Source: an uncultured Acetatifactor sp.
Lineage (GTDB): Bacteria > Bacillota > Clostridia > Lachnospirales > Lachnospiraceae
DNA: 9,662 nucleotides
Direction of reading: 5' to 3'
NCBI GenBank assembly: GCA_948496895.1
Contig: CAOOJO010000069.1
Location: 1-9,662, forward strand
Numbering within the stretch: the stretch's first letter is position 1; the number at the start of each line of letters is the position of its first letter. This document shows positions 1-6,437 of this stretch, piece by piece. Position numbers and translations under genes: made by a program. The notes below the pieces were generated by a model. It did not search any database. It saw only the letters and a program-made list of their open reading frames with translations, and had not been told where the DNA came from.

Positions 1-819
1 TCCAAGGTGGCGCAGCTGTCCCATGTGAACTATCAGCCTCTGTTCCTCATCGTGTCCGCAATCATGGCGGCTGCGGTGATTGTGCTACTGCTGACCATCA
101 AGGAGCCTGCCCTGGCCGCGGAGAACCAGGCGCTGGAACAGCAGCATCCTGAGTGGAACCTAGCCCAGGACGACGGGCATGGGGGTGAAGCCCTTCCCGG
201 GGCGGTGAAGCGCAGCCTCTGCTTCCTGCTGGCCTCCATCGCCCTGTGGTTCATCGGCTACAACGGCGTCACCACCTGGTTCACCACCTATGTGTCCCAG
301 GTCATGGGCGAGGGGCTGGGCGGCGCGTCCACCTGCCTCCTGGTGGCCACCGCGGGGGCCATCGTCTCCTACATCCCCATCGGCATCCTGGCCTCCAGGA
401 TCGGCCGCAAGAAGACCATCCACGCCGGCATCATCCTGCTGGCCGCCTGCTTCCTGGCGGGGTTCTTCCTGACCACCCTGTTCTCCTCCATCAACGCCGT
501 CATGTATGTGGCCTTCGCTTTGGTGGGGCTGGCCTGGGCGGCCATCAACGTGAACTCCCTGCCCATGGTGGTGGAGATGTGCCGGGGCGGAGACGTGGGC
601 AAGTTCACGGGATACTATTACACCGCCTCCATGCTGGCCCAGGTCATCACGCCGGTGGTGGCGGGCTCTTTGATGAAGACCATCAGCTACCACATCCTCT
701 TCCCTTACGCTGCCTTCTTCGTCACCTTGAGCTTCGTCACCATGTGCTTCGTTCGCCACGGGGACAGCAAGGCTGAGGCCAAGAAGGGGCTGGCGGCTTT
801 CGAGGACATGGACGACTGA
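1..819 (+). CDS. MFS transporter, SLC45/GPH-like, C-terminal part (5' truncated)
   Basis: The frame is open from the window edge, so the true start lies upstream; 272 residues are visible. They hold about seven hydrophobic segments, consistent with the last transmembrane helix of the N-terminal half, a charged cytosolic loop (roughly residues 35-70, rich in E, Q, D, H) and the six helices of the C-terminal half. Between the second and third helices of that half is a typical MFS loop motif, GILASRIGRKK (about 125-135), the repeat-2 counterpart of motif A. The phrase NVNSLPMVVEMC and the following GKFTGYYYTASMLAQ resemble SLC45-type (sucrose/glycoside-H+ symporter-like) MFS proteins of Clostridia, from memory of the family. 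The protein ends in a charged, acidic tail. Substrate cannot be read from this half; a sugar or glycoside is a guess. It lies 92 bp upstream of the phosphodiesterase gene on the same strand, so co-transcription is possible. Confidence 0.9.
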   Translation, partial: SKVAQLSHVNYQPLFLIVSAIMAAAVIVLLLTIKEPALAAENQALEQQHPEWNLAQDDGHGGEALPGAVKRSLCFLLASIALWFIGYNGVTTWFTTYVSQVMGEGLGGASTCLLVATAGAIVSYIPIGILASRIGRKKTIHAGIILLAACFLAGFFLTTLFSSINAVMYVAFALVGLAWAAINVNSLPMVVEMCRGGDVGKFTGYYYTASMLAQVITPVVAGSLMKTISYHILFPYAAFFVTLSFVTMCFVRHGDSKAEAKKGLAAFEDMDD

Positions 820-827
820 TACATCCC

Positions 828-870
828 GTCAGGCTGCGGGCAGGCCAGACCCTCGCCCGCTGGGGCTGAC
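828..870 (+). other. imperfect hairpin between MFS and GDPD genes
   Basis: GTCAG (828-832) pairs with CTGAC (866-870) and GCGGGC (836-841) with GCCCGC (855-860), separated by an internal loop. No T tract follows, so this is not a standard intrinsic terminator. It could attenuate or process a two-gene transcript. A perfect palindrome GAATGCATTC follows at 873-882. Confidence 0.35.
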
Positions 871-911
871 ATGAATGCATTCCCAAATATCGAACAGAAA
901 GGTGTGTTCTA

Positions 912-1739
912 ATGATAATCATATGCAGGATACTATTGGCGGCGCTCATCATACTCATCCTCTGGTGCCTGATGCTGCTGCCCAGGCGGGGGCAGTCCGG
1001 CTGGGACAGGCTGGCCGATGCCAGATATGCCCATAGGGGGCTCCACGACATGGGGAAAGGCATCCCGGAGAATTCCATGACGGCCTTCCGTCTGGCCCTG
1101 GAGAAGGGCTTCGGCGCGGAGCTGGACGTCCATCTCATGGCGGACGGAAAACTGGCGGTGGTTCACGACAGCGATTTAAGCCGGGTCTGCGGCAAAAGCG
1201 CTGTCATCGAAGACTTGAGGGCGGAGGATCTGAAGGATTATCCTTTAAAGGGAAGCAATGAGACCATCCCCCTCTTTCCGGAGGTTCTGGCCCTGTTTGG
1301 AAAAAAGGCTCCTCTGGTCATCGAACTGAAGGTGGAGCACGGCAATGCCGCCGCCCTTACCGATGCCGTGATGGCGCTTCTGCGGGACTGGGAGGGAGCG
1401 TACTGCATCGAATCCTTCCACCCTGCCGTGCTGCTGCACCTCAAGAAGCACTACCCCCATGTCATCCGGGGGCAGCTCTCCGAGAATTTCCTGCGCTCCA
1501 GCGATGCCGGTACATTGACCTGGCCTGTGCGGGCCATATTGACCCTGCTGCTGACCTCCTTCGTCACCCGCCCGGACTTCATCGCCTACAACTACATAGA
1601 CCGCTCCTGCCCCAGCCTGCGGCTGATGAAGCGGCTCTACGGCGTCCATGAGGTGGGCTGGACTATCCGCAGCCGGGAGACATTGGAGGCGCTGGAGCGG
1701 CAGGGGGTCATGCCCATCTTCGAGGGCTTCCTGCCCTGA
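912..1739 (+). CDS. glycerophosphodiester phosphodiesterase, membrane-anchored
   Basis: A 275-residue GDPD-family (PF03009) enzyme. The family hydrolyses glycerophosphodiesters, such as deacylated phospholipids or teichoic acid-like glycerophosphate, to glycerol-3-phosphate and an alcohol. Visible signature residues: the HRG motif with H41-R42, PEN with E53, the metal-binding pair E70/D72 in AELDVHL, and H85 in VVHDSDL. A later IELKVE strand is also typical of the TIM barrel. Residues 1-23 form one hydrophobic helix without an obvious cleavage site, so the catalytic domain is probably tethered at the membrane, on the outside if the helix acts as a signal anchor. Start at 912 is supported by AGAAAGGTG (896-903 region) eight bases upstream. 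The family is usually about 240-300 residues, so length is complete. It ends 65 bp before the end of a convergent gene. The substrate is not determinable here. Confidence 0.93.
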   Translation: MIIICRILLAALIILILWCLMLLPRRGQSGWDRLADARYAHRGLHDMGKGIPENSMTAFRLALEKGFGAELDVHLMADGKLAVVHDSDLSRVCGKSAVIEDLRAEDLKDYPLKGSNETIPLFPEVLALFGKKAPLVIELKVEHGNAAALTDAVMALLRDWEGAYCIESFHPAVLLHLKKHYPHVIRGQLSENFLRSSDAGTLTWPVRAILTLLLTSFVTRPDFIAYNYIDRSCPSLRLMKRLYGVHEVGWTIRSRETLEALERQGVMPIFEGFLP

Positions 1740-1804
1740 GATGCCGAACGGATGGCAAGGGGCATCCCAGTTCTCCCTGCCTACAGCAATGGTCATCTGC
1801 GGCC

Positions 1805-2434
1805 CTAAAAATCCAGGCTCCGGAAGAAGTCCAGGAATCCGTCCCGGATTGCCAGCCTGTCTGTCTGCTCCTGACCCATCTCATAGAAATATTTCCCCGT
1901 CTGGATGCTTACGGAAAGGCTGTCCAGCGGAAAGCCCTTCTGCCGCACCCTGGCGCAGGGCACTGAGGTGAGCAGGAATACCTCGCTGGCAAGATTCTCT
2001 CCCATGGACTCGCAGATTTGTCCCTTTTCCGTCACCAGGCAGATTGCGTTCCAGTATCTGGCCCGCAGGTCTCCATACTTTTTTGCCAGACCGCTATAGT
2101 AGGCCAGCATTTCCTCGTCCGTCAGATACTTTCCGCCCACGGTCCGCACATGGACGCCGGGCTGGAGCTCCTGGGGCAGTCCTTCGAAATACAGCCCGGA
2201 ATCGCAGGAAAAGACCGGTATTTTGTAAAATTCATAATAGGCCAGGGCTTTCTGCCTGGCGTTCTCCAAAGGCGTGTTCCCGTCCTCCGGCACGGCGGGC
2301 GGCTTTTCTTCCATGTCCTTCAATCCCAGTATTTCTATCTCCAGCTTTGACAGGCTTCGCCGCATGGCATCCAGCTTGGCAGCGTTTCCTGTTCCATATA
2401 AAAGCTTTTTCTTATCTGTTTTACGTACTTCCAT
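1805..2434 (-). CDS. divergent Ham1/RdgB-family non-canonical purine NTP pyrophosphatase-like protein
   Basis: A 209-residue protein with the fold signatures of the Ham1/ITPase family, which hydrolyses dITP, ITP and XTP to the monophosphates. Seen: GTGNAAK (14-20) for the usual (S/T)xNxxK nucleotide loop, TPLENARQKA (54-63) for the NAxxKA helix, CDSGLYFEGL (77-86) for the catalytic DSGL, and QPGVHVRTVGG (91-101) for PGxxSAR. Two normally strong motifs are changed: GFPLDSLSV (167-175) stands where GFGYDPxF is expected, and the late SHR motif reads TDRLAIRD (191-198). The position of GKYFYEM still matches GKTxAEM. Specificity may therefore differ from RdgB. An upstream ATG at 2464 is in frame, but the ten extra codons encode the Shine-Dalgarno region itself, so 2434 is preferred. 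It is the last gene of a three-gene - strand group. Confidence 0.8.
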   Translation of the reverse strand: MEVRKTDKKKLLYGTGNAAKLDAMRRSLSKLEIEILGLKDMEEKPPAVPEDGNTPLENARQKALAYYEFYKIPVFSCDSGLYFEGLPQELQPGVHVRTVGGKYLTDEEMLAYYSGLAKKYGDLRARYWNAICLVTEKGQICESMGENLASEVFLLTSVPCARVRQKGFPLDSLSVSIQTGKYFYEMGQEQTDRLAIRDGFLDFFRSLDF

Positions 2435-2444
2435 ATGTATTCCG

Positions 2445-2456
2445 CTCTCCTCTCCT
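2445..2456 (-). promoter_or_regulatory. ribosome binding site deciding the start of the RdgB-like gene
   Basis: On the - strand AGGAGAGGAGAG lies ten bases before the ATG at 2434. The alternative in-frame ATG at 2464 would place this purine tract inside codons and has the previous gene's stop codon where its own RBS should be. This favours 2434 as the start and a 33-bp gap from the upstream stop at 2468. Confidence 0.75.
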
Positions 2457-2467
2457 ACGGGCATCCC

Positions 2468-3259
2468 CTACAGCACATTCCTTCCGTATACCTCAATCTG
2501 GGTCAGGGCCGGGAAGGGAGAGGGGTCGTCGGCCTTTATCATGTGGCACAGCTCTATCCAGGTAATCTCCTTCTCCGGGAAGGTGAGCACGTGGCCTGTG
2601 ACGGATTTCTCCAGGGGGAACTCCTGGGCGCTTCCGTCGGAGAACTTCAACGTGACCTGCACCCACCAGTTGTCGTGGGGGAAATCGGCTCTGGTGTAGA
2701 GCACTACCTTGTCCGTGCGGATCCTTCGGCCGAAGTCCACCCGCATGGCGGCGTCATCCTGGCGGTTGATGCCCCAGGACTGATAGGGCCAGGCCCCGTG
2801 GGACAGGTTGGCGCGCACGCCGTCTATGGCGTTGCGGGCGGCGAACACGGACTCTCCCCTGGTCTCCACATTGGCTGTGGCGTGGGGGAAGCAGGGCACG
2901 TCCCGATGTTGGTCCGCCGGGTTCAGGGCCAGGTTCCGGTAGGCCTCTATCTCGTCCTGTCTGGCGGCCTGGGCGTAGAGGTAGTGGCGGTTGCCGGAGA
3001 ACACCTTGGGAGAGAGGCTGATGCGCTTCTCCCCGAAGGGAATCTCATAGGACACATTGTCCGTGATGTACACGAAGGCGGCCCCCAGCGCGTCGTCCAC
3101 CTGCCAGTTTACATAAGCGTTCTTCTCTGAGGTCTCCAGGACGATCCTGTCCCCCTCCTCATAGGCCCGCATGCACACCAGGTCTACGAAGTCCTCTCCG
3201 CTGCTGACGCAGATGGTGTTGTCGTTTCTGTCGATTACTTTCAATGAAAATGTAGCCAT
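2468..3259 (-). CDS. cytosolic discoidin (F5/8 C)-like protein, function unknown
   Basis: A 263-residue protein with no signal peptide or membrane segment. Residues 1-105 form an N-terminal part rich in beta strands and aromatic residues. Residues about 108-262 resemble a galactose-binding-like jelly roll of the F5/8 type C group: NLALNPADQ at the start, ARNAIDG (141-147), WGINRQ (162-167), MRVDFGRRIRTDKVVLYTRAD (about 172-192), then ITWIELCHM and a terminal TQIEVYGR. These phrases (NAxDG, WG, vDfG, dkv.ly.R) are those of carbohydrate-binding discoidin domains. Without an export signal, the ligand would have to be cytosolic or the protein leaves by another route. ATG at 3259 is preceded by AAGGAG at a spacing of about ten. 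It lies between the NamZ-like and RdgB-like genes on the same strand, 115 bp after the former. Assignment rests on motif recognition only; no enzymatic motif was seen. Confidence 0.72.
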   Translation of the reverse strand: MATFSLKVIDRNDNTICVSSGEDFVDLVCMRAYEEGDRIVLETSEKNAYVNWQVDDALGAAFVYITDNVSYEIPFGEKRISLSPKVFSGNRHYLYAQAARQDEIEAYRNLALNPADQHRDVPCFPHATANVETRGESVFAARNAIDGVRANLSHGAWPYQSWGINRQDDAAMRVDFGRRIRTDKVVLYTRADFPHDNWWVQVTLKFSDGSAQEFPLEKSVTGHVLTFPEKEITWIELCHMIKADDPSPFPALTQIEVYGRNVL

Positions 3260-3374
3260 AGCTGATATGCTCCTTTTTCTTTATTTGAGGCTGCCGACGG
3301 GGTTTCGCCGGGGCATCTGTTCCGCCGTCCCGCCCTGTCCGCTGCCCTCGATTCCGCCTGCAGGCGCAAGCCCG

Positions 3375-4523
3375 TCAACCATAGATGCGGAAGACCTCCG
3401 TCTCCTTCTCGAACTGCGCGCTCTGGCCCCTCCACTCCTCCAGCAGCTCCTCCAGGGACAGCTTTCCGCACAGGAAGTCGTCTATCCTCCTGCTGCCGGC
3501 CAGATAGTGGAGGTGCTTGTTCCCCTGGCCCTGGTCGCTTAAGGTGAACTGCTCCGGATAGAGCCGAATCACCTGGCGCATGAGCTGGAGCGCCGTGGGG
3601 ATGAAGTCCAGGGCCTTGTCCAGGGGCGCGAACTCCAGGCCGAAGCAGACCTCCCCGGCGTACTCCCGCTCCACTGGCACAAAGGCGCGCTGTCTGAAGA
3701 TTACTTTGTCTTCCTTTACTGCGGCCTTCATCTCCCGATACAGCTCCTCCATCCTCACATAGGGCGCGCCGTACATCTGGAAGGGCTTTGAGCTGCCCCT
3801 TCCGGCGCTCAGGGAGGAGCCCTCCAGGAAGCAGCCCCCGCAGTAACAGATGGTGCTGTCGAAGTCCACCAGAGCCGGGGAAGGAATGTTCCAGAGCAGC
3901 CCGGTATCGCTGAAATACGTGTCCCTGGTGTAGTTTTCCATGGGGATCACCCGGTAGTCCAGCTTCAGGCCCTTGTGCGCCAGGAAATAATGCCCCACCT
4001 CCCCGCAGGTCAGGCCGTAGCGCACCGGCAGCCCGTAGTCCCCGATGAAGGATGCGAATTCCGGCAGGATCGTCCCGCCGCTGACGATCCGGTTCCCCAG
4101 AGGGTTCGGACGGTCCAGCACCACGAAGGGGATGCCGCATTCGGCGGCGGCCTCCATGCAGTAAGTCATGGTGTAGATATATGTGTAATACCGAAGCCCT
4201 ACGTCCTGGATATCATATACCAATATGTCCATGTCCGACAATTCCTCCGGATCCGGCCGCAGATGGTTCCCGTACAGGGAGTGGATGGGGATCTGATATC
4301 CGGGGTAGACATCGTTGCCCACCTCTTTCCCCGCGCCCTCCCCGAACATGCCGTGCTCCGGCGTGAACAGCTTCGCGATCGCAAGCTTCCTCTCCATGAA
4401 CAGATCCACGTTCACCCTCCATCCGGAGTCCACCCCGGAATAGTTGGTGATCAATCCGATGCGTTTTCCCCGGAAGATTCCTTCGAATTCCTCCAGGCGA
4501 TCCAGTCCCAATACTGTCCTCAT
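3375..4523 (-). CDS. namZ: exo-beta-N-acetylmuramidase NamZ-like (DUF1343, GH171)
   Basis: A 382-residue protein matching the DUF1343 family, whose characterised member is B. subtilis NamZ (YbbC), an exo-acting enzyme that releases MurNAc from the non-reducing end of peptidoglycan fragments. Seen in order: GKRIGLITNYSGVD (19-32), LFTPEHGMFGEGAGKEV (52-68) with the family PEHG, DIQDVGLRYYTYIYTM (104-119), VVLDRPNPLGN (135-144), CGEVGHYF (173-180) and EGSSLSAGRGSSKPF (234-248), close to the family EGTxxSEGRGTxxPF. The protein ends in a cluster that includes HYLAGSRRIDDFL. Length is normal for the core family, but there is no signal peptide: the start reads MRTVLGLDRLEEF. The enzyme is therefore predicted cytosolic, acting on imported muropeptides rather than on the wall. 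Upstream of the ATG is a modest purine-rich RBS (AGGCAGGGCGG). First gene of the - strand group; divergent from the CmpB-like gene. Confidence 0.93.
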   Translation of the reverse strand: MRTVLGLDRLEEFEGIFRGKRIGLITNYSGVDSGWRVNVDLFMERKLAIAKLFTPEHGMFGEGAGKEVGNDVYPGYQIPIHSLYGNHLRPDPEELSDMDILVYDIQDVGLRYYTYIYTMTYCMEAAAECGIPFVVLDRPNPLGNRIVSGGTILPEFASFIGDYGLPVRYGLTCGEVGHYFLAHKGLKLDYRVIPMENYTRDTYFSDTGLLWNIPSPALVDFDSTICYCGGCFLEGSSLSAGRGSSKPFQMYGAPYVRMEELYREMKAAVKEDKVIFRQRAFVPVEREYAGEVCFGLEFAPLDKALDFIPTALQLMRQVIRLYPEQFTLSDQGQGNKHLHYLAGSRRIDDFLCGKLSLEELLEEWRGQSAQFEKETEVFRIYG

Positions 4524-4627
4524 ATCCGCCCTGCCTTTCCTGGCCCTTGTGCCCTGCTTAAGGTGCGTCCCTTTGTCTTCCAGTCCATCTTACCATACTA
4601 TTGCCGAATTGGAAACCTGCTTTTTCC

Positions 4628-4646
4628 GCGGGATTGCCATTCCCGC
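4628..4646. promoter_or_regulatory. inverted repeat flanking the -35 box (operator-like)
   Basis: GCGGGA (4628-4633) and TCCCGC (4641-4646) form a 6-bp inverted repeat separated by seven bases that contain exactly the -35 hexamer TTGCCA. This position would suit a repressor. Such a short dyad in GC-rich DNA can arise by chance. Confidence 0.3.
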
Positions 4647-4662
4647 AGCGGCGTGATATAAT
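4634..4662 (+). promoter_or_regulatory. sigma-A promoter with extended -10 for the CmpB-like gene
   Basis: TTGCCA (4634-4639), a 17-bp spacer, and TATAAT (4657-4662) preceded by TG one base earlier (TGATATAAT). The -10 is perfect and extended; the -35 matches five of six. Transcription is expected from about 4669, leaving a leader of some 43 nt before the ATG at 4712. Confidence 0.8.
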
Positions 4663-4711
4663 GTTGGCACTGTTATGCTGTCAGGGAAAATTTACAAAGG
4701 AAGCGAATCTT

Positions 4712-6088
4712 ATGACATACGGTTTGACGGATCTGGTCTGGTTATTCTTCATCTACTCCTTCGCGGGCTGGTGCCTGGAGGTGTGCTATGCGGCCATCAG
4801 CCGCAGGAAGTTCGTGAACCGGGGCTTCGTGAACAGCCCCTACTGTACCATATACGGCTTCAGCGCTGTGGTGTTCGCGGTGTTTCTGCCGGAGCTTACG
4901 GACAGTCTGTTCTTCCTCTTCCTGGGCGGGCTGCTGCTGGCCTCGGTGGTGGAATATACCACGGGCATGCTCATGGAGAAGATTTTCCGCAGAAAGCTGT
5001 GGGATTATTCTGACATCAAGTACAATTTGGGCGGCTATGTCTGCGTGCGCTACTCCCTGCTCTGGGGGCTGCTGGCGGTAGTCACCATGCGCTTCCTGAA
5101 CCCTGTGCTGTGCGGGCTGCTGCGGGGCGTTCCCTGGCCGGTGACCCTGGCGGTGCAGTGGACTGCCGTGGGGCTTTTGGCCGCGGACTTCATCGCCACC
5201 TCCATGGCCGTGCTGGGCATGAAGGTCAGCGCGAAGCGTCTGTCCCAGCTCTCCGAGGGGATGCAGCAGACCTCGAAGCTTCTGGAGAACCGGCTCACCG
5301 CAGGGGTGCAGCGGCGTATGCAGCGCTCCTTCCCCGCCATCAGCCCGGAGGACATCGCGGCGGACCTGCGGGCAAGGTCGGCGCAGGGCAAGGAGAGACC
5401 TGCTGTGTTCGCGGAAGGGTGCTGCTTCTATAAGCTGGTGGCGCTGTTCTTCATCGGGGCGTTCCTGGGGGACCTGACGGAGACCGTCTTCTGCCTCCTG
5501 ACCACCGGGGTGCTCATGAGCCGCAGCAGCGTGGTGTACGGGCCCTTCAGCATCGTCTGGGGCCTGGGCTGCGCGCTGCTGACATTGTTCCTCTACCGGT
5601 ATCGGAACAAGAGCGACCGGCACATCTTCCTGGCGGGCACGCTGCTGGGCGGGGCTTATGAGTATGTCTGCAGCGTGTTCACGGAGCTGGTCTTCGGCAC
5701 GGTGTTCTGGGACTACAGCGGCTTCGCCTTCAACCTGGGCGGGCGCATCAATCTGCTGTACTGCTTCTTCTGGGGGATTGCGGCTGTGGTGTGGCTGAAG
5801 ATGATCTATCCGAAGCTGTCGGATCTGATAGAGAGGCTTCCGGTGCGGGCGGGGAAGGTCCTGTGCAACTGCCTGATCGTGTTCATGATTTTCAATATGG
5901 CCATCTCCTCCCTGGCGCTGGCAAGGTATACGGAGCGGCAGACGGGCGGTTCCGGGACGGCGGACGCGGACAGCGCCGCTTCCGCTGAGAGGATCCCAGA
6001 GGAAGATCCGCTGGCCGCTTTTTTGGACGAACGCTTTCCGGACGAGCGGATGGAGCGGATCTATCCGAATGCGAAGGTGGTGGATTAG
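4712..6088 (+). CDS. CmpB-type putative ABC-transporter membrane protein, duplicated PF06541 domain
   Basis: A 458-residue polytopic membrane protein made of two copies of the domain Pfam calls putative ABC-transporter type IV (CmpB). Copy 1 (about 10-165) has FFIYSFAGWCLE (12-23), RGFVNSPYCTIYG (37-49), EYTTGMLMEK (81-90) and WDYSDIKYNLGG (97-108). Copy 2 (about 240-405) repeats this as FFIGAFLGDLTE (246-257), VVYGPFSIVWG (274-284), YEYVCS (316-321) and FWDYSGFAFNLGG (332-344). They are joined by a charged linker (about 170-235) with coiled-coil character. The tail after 408 is hydrophilic and acidic. Start at 4712 is chosen because AAAGGAAG (4696-4703) sits eight bases upstream and the promoter lies inside any longer reading. 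The family has no proven transport function that I know of, and no ATP-binding partner is adjacent. Function is therefore unknown. Confidence 0.88.
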   Translation: MTYGLTDLVWLFFIYSFAGWCLEVCYAAISRRKFVNRGFVNSPYCTIYGFSAVVFAVFLPELTDSLFFLFLGGLLLASVVEYTTGMLMEKIFRRKLWDYSDIKYNLGGYVCVRYSLLWGLLAVVTMRFLNPVLCGLLRGVPWPVTLAVQWTAVGLLAADFIATSMAVLGMKVSAKRLSQLSEGMQQTSKLLENRLTAGVQRRMQRSFPAISPEDIAADLRARSAQGKERPAVFAEGCCFYKLVALFFIGAFLGDLTETVFCLLTTGVLMSRSSVVYGPFSIVWGLGCALLTLFLYRYRNKSDRHIFLAGTLLGGAYEYVCSVFTELVFGTVFWDYSGFAFNLGGRINLLYCFFWGIAAVVWLKMIYPKLSDLIERLPVRAGKVLCNCLIVFMIFNMAISSLALARYTERQTGGSGTADADSAASAERIPEEDPLAAFLDERFPDERMERIYPNAKVVD

Positions 6089-6188
6089 GCCTGACAGCCA
6101 ATTTCCGTGTACCTTGAAGAGGGCATACGGCAATACCCTTACAAAAAGCGGATGCTGACCAGGGAAACATAAGCTGCAAAATAGCATA

Positions 6189-6217
6189 TTGTAATTGGCA
6201 TCTACATATGCTATAAT
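6189..6217 (+). promoter_or_regulatory. promoter of the antisense RNA (extended -10)
   Basis: TTGTAA (6189-6194), 17-bp spacer, TATAAT (6212-6217) with TG at 6209-6210 (TGCTATAAT). The perfect extended -10 suggests a strong constitutive promoter, starting about 6224. There is no protein gene on this strand before the terminator that begins some 40 nt later, so its product must be a short RNA. Confidence 0.75.
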
Positions 6218-6229
6218 GCCAGTAGGCAA

Positions 6230-6251
6230 AAGGATGACGGCATCCATGAGA
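6230..6251 (+). repeat. direct repeat copy 1 (antitoxin copy, DRa/DRb-like)
   Basis: AAGGATGAC, four bases, then TCCATGAGA. The second copy on the same strand is at 6412-6435 with a six-base gap. The two 9-mers are identical in both copies, 18 of 18 bases. Because the two genes converge, direct repeats in the DNA give antisense pairing between the RNAs. Confidence 0.9.
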
Positions 6252-6258
6252 TGCAAAA

Positions 6259-6305
6259 AAGGACGAACCCCCGAATGTACCGCTAATACATCGGGGGTTC
6301 TCCTT
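6259..6305. terminator. bidirectional intrinsic terminator shared by toxin and antitoxin RNAs
   Basis: The core stem is GAACCCCCGA (6265-6274) with TCGGGGGTTC (6291-6300), extended inward by TGTA/TACA past one bulged A (6275). It is extended outward by AAGGA (6259-6263) with TCCTT (6301-6305) past a bulged C. The loop is CCGCTAA. On the + strand the tail runs TCCTTCTTTT; on the - strand the hairpin is followed by GTCCTTTTTTG. Both directions thus have a usable U-rich tail. Loops on both strands contain a YUNR-type sequence (CUAA and UUAG), the U-turn class that promotes loop-loop pairing in antisense RNA systems. It may also stop readthrough from the CmpB-like gene, which has no clear terminator of its own. 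Confidence 0.88.
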
Positions 6306-6344
6306 CTTTTACGGAGAAGTCAACCGTCTGGGCTTGGTTACCTG

Positions 6345-6431
6345 CTATTCATCTCCGTCAAGCCGCTTGCACAGGTAGTAGGCAGCTACACTGACCAACA
6401 CAGAGAGAATGAAGGATGACAACATTTCCAT
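6345..6431 (-). CDS. 28-aa membrane peptide, candidate Fst-like type I toxin
   Basis: A 28-codon gene beginning MEMLSSF and ending CKRLDGDE. Residues 4-20 (L S S F I L S V L V S V A A Y Y L) are one hydrophobic segment long enough to cross or insert in the membrane. The tail is charged with both basic and acidic residues. This layout, a short membrane helix followed by a polar tail with an LD motif, is that of Fst/Ldr-type toxins, although the conserved proline of Fst is absent. Translation signals are strong: AAGGGGGTG (6438-6446) six bases before the ATG. A second in-frame ATG follows at codon 3. The antisense RNA covers the start codon and codons 4-7 by exact complementarity. I recall similar short YYxCKWLD-type peptides in Firmicutes genomes, unverified. 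Toxicity is inferred from architecture alone. Confidence 0.78.
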   Translation of the reverse strand: MEMLSSFILSVLVSVAAYYLCKRLDGDE

Positions 6432-6435
6432 GAGA
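6412..6435 (+). repeat. direct repeat copy 2 (within toxin start region)
   Basis: AAGGATGAC (6412-6420), six bases, TCCATGAGA (6427-6435). On the - strand this is the toxin start region: the second block contains the ATG (6431-6429) and the first covers codons 4-7. It pairs with copy 1 in the antisense RNA. Confidence 0.9.
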
Positions 6436-6437
6436 CA

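Larger units (their letters stand above)
6224..6310 (+). ncRNA. candidate type I antitoxin RNA (RNA II-like)
   Basis: A predicted transcript of about 87 nt from the promoter at 6189-6217 to the terminator. It contains AAGGATGAC (6230-6238) and TCCATGAGA (6243-6251), which are exact complements, in collinear order, of GTCATCCTT and TCTCATGGA around the start codon of the facing 28-aa gene. The second block lies in a small hairpin, GCATC (6240-6244) and GATGC (6250-6254), whose loop CATGA would present the complement of the toxin start codon. The RNA also overlaps the 3' end of the toxin mRNA through the shared terminator. Known parallel: RNA II of the Enterococcus pAD1 par locus. Existence and ends are predicted, not observed. 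Confidence 0.68.

Noticed and set aside
2435..3130. A 231-codon + strand open frame opposite the discoidin-like gene
   Set aside because: Low-complexity G/V/H-rich translation without a start signal; the - strand gene has RBS, start and domain features.
3260..3374. A terminator between the NamZ-like and discoidin-like genes
   Set aside because: Only a loop-less palindrome around CCTGCAGG and other weak dyads are present with no T tract, so the genes may be co-transcribed.
6195..6217. TTGGCA at 6195-6200 as the -35 of the antisense RNA promoter
   Set aside because: Its spacing to TATAAT is 11 bp, far too short; TTGTAA at 6189-6194 gives 17.
4742..6256. A 504-codon open frame on the - strand opposite the CmpB-like gene
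   Set aside because: Composition is H/Q/R/P rich with no fold signature, and it lies fully opposite a clear membrane protein with promoter and RBS. It is a shadow of GC-rich codon use.
6230..6435. A CRISPR array or mobile-element repeat as the explanation of the direct repeats
   Set aside because: There are only two copies, 180 bp apart, each placed at functional positions of convergent transcripts; antisense pairing explains them better.
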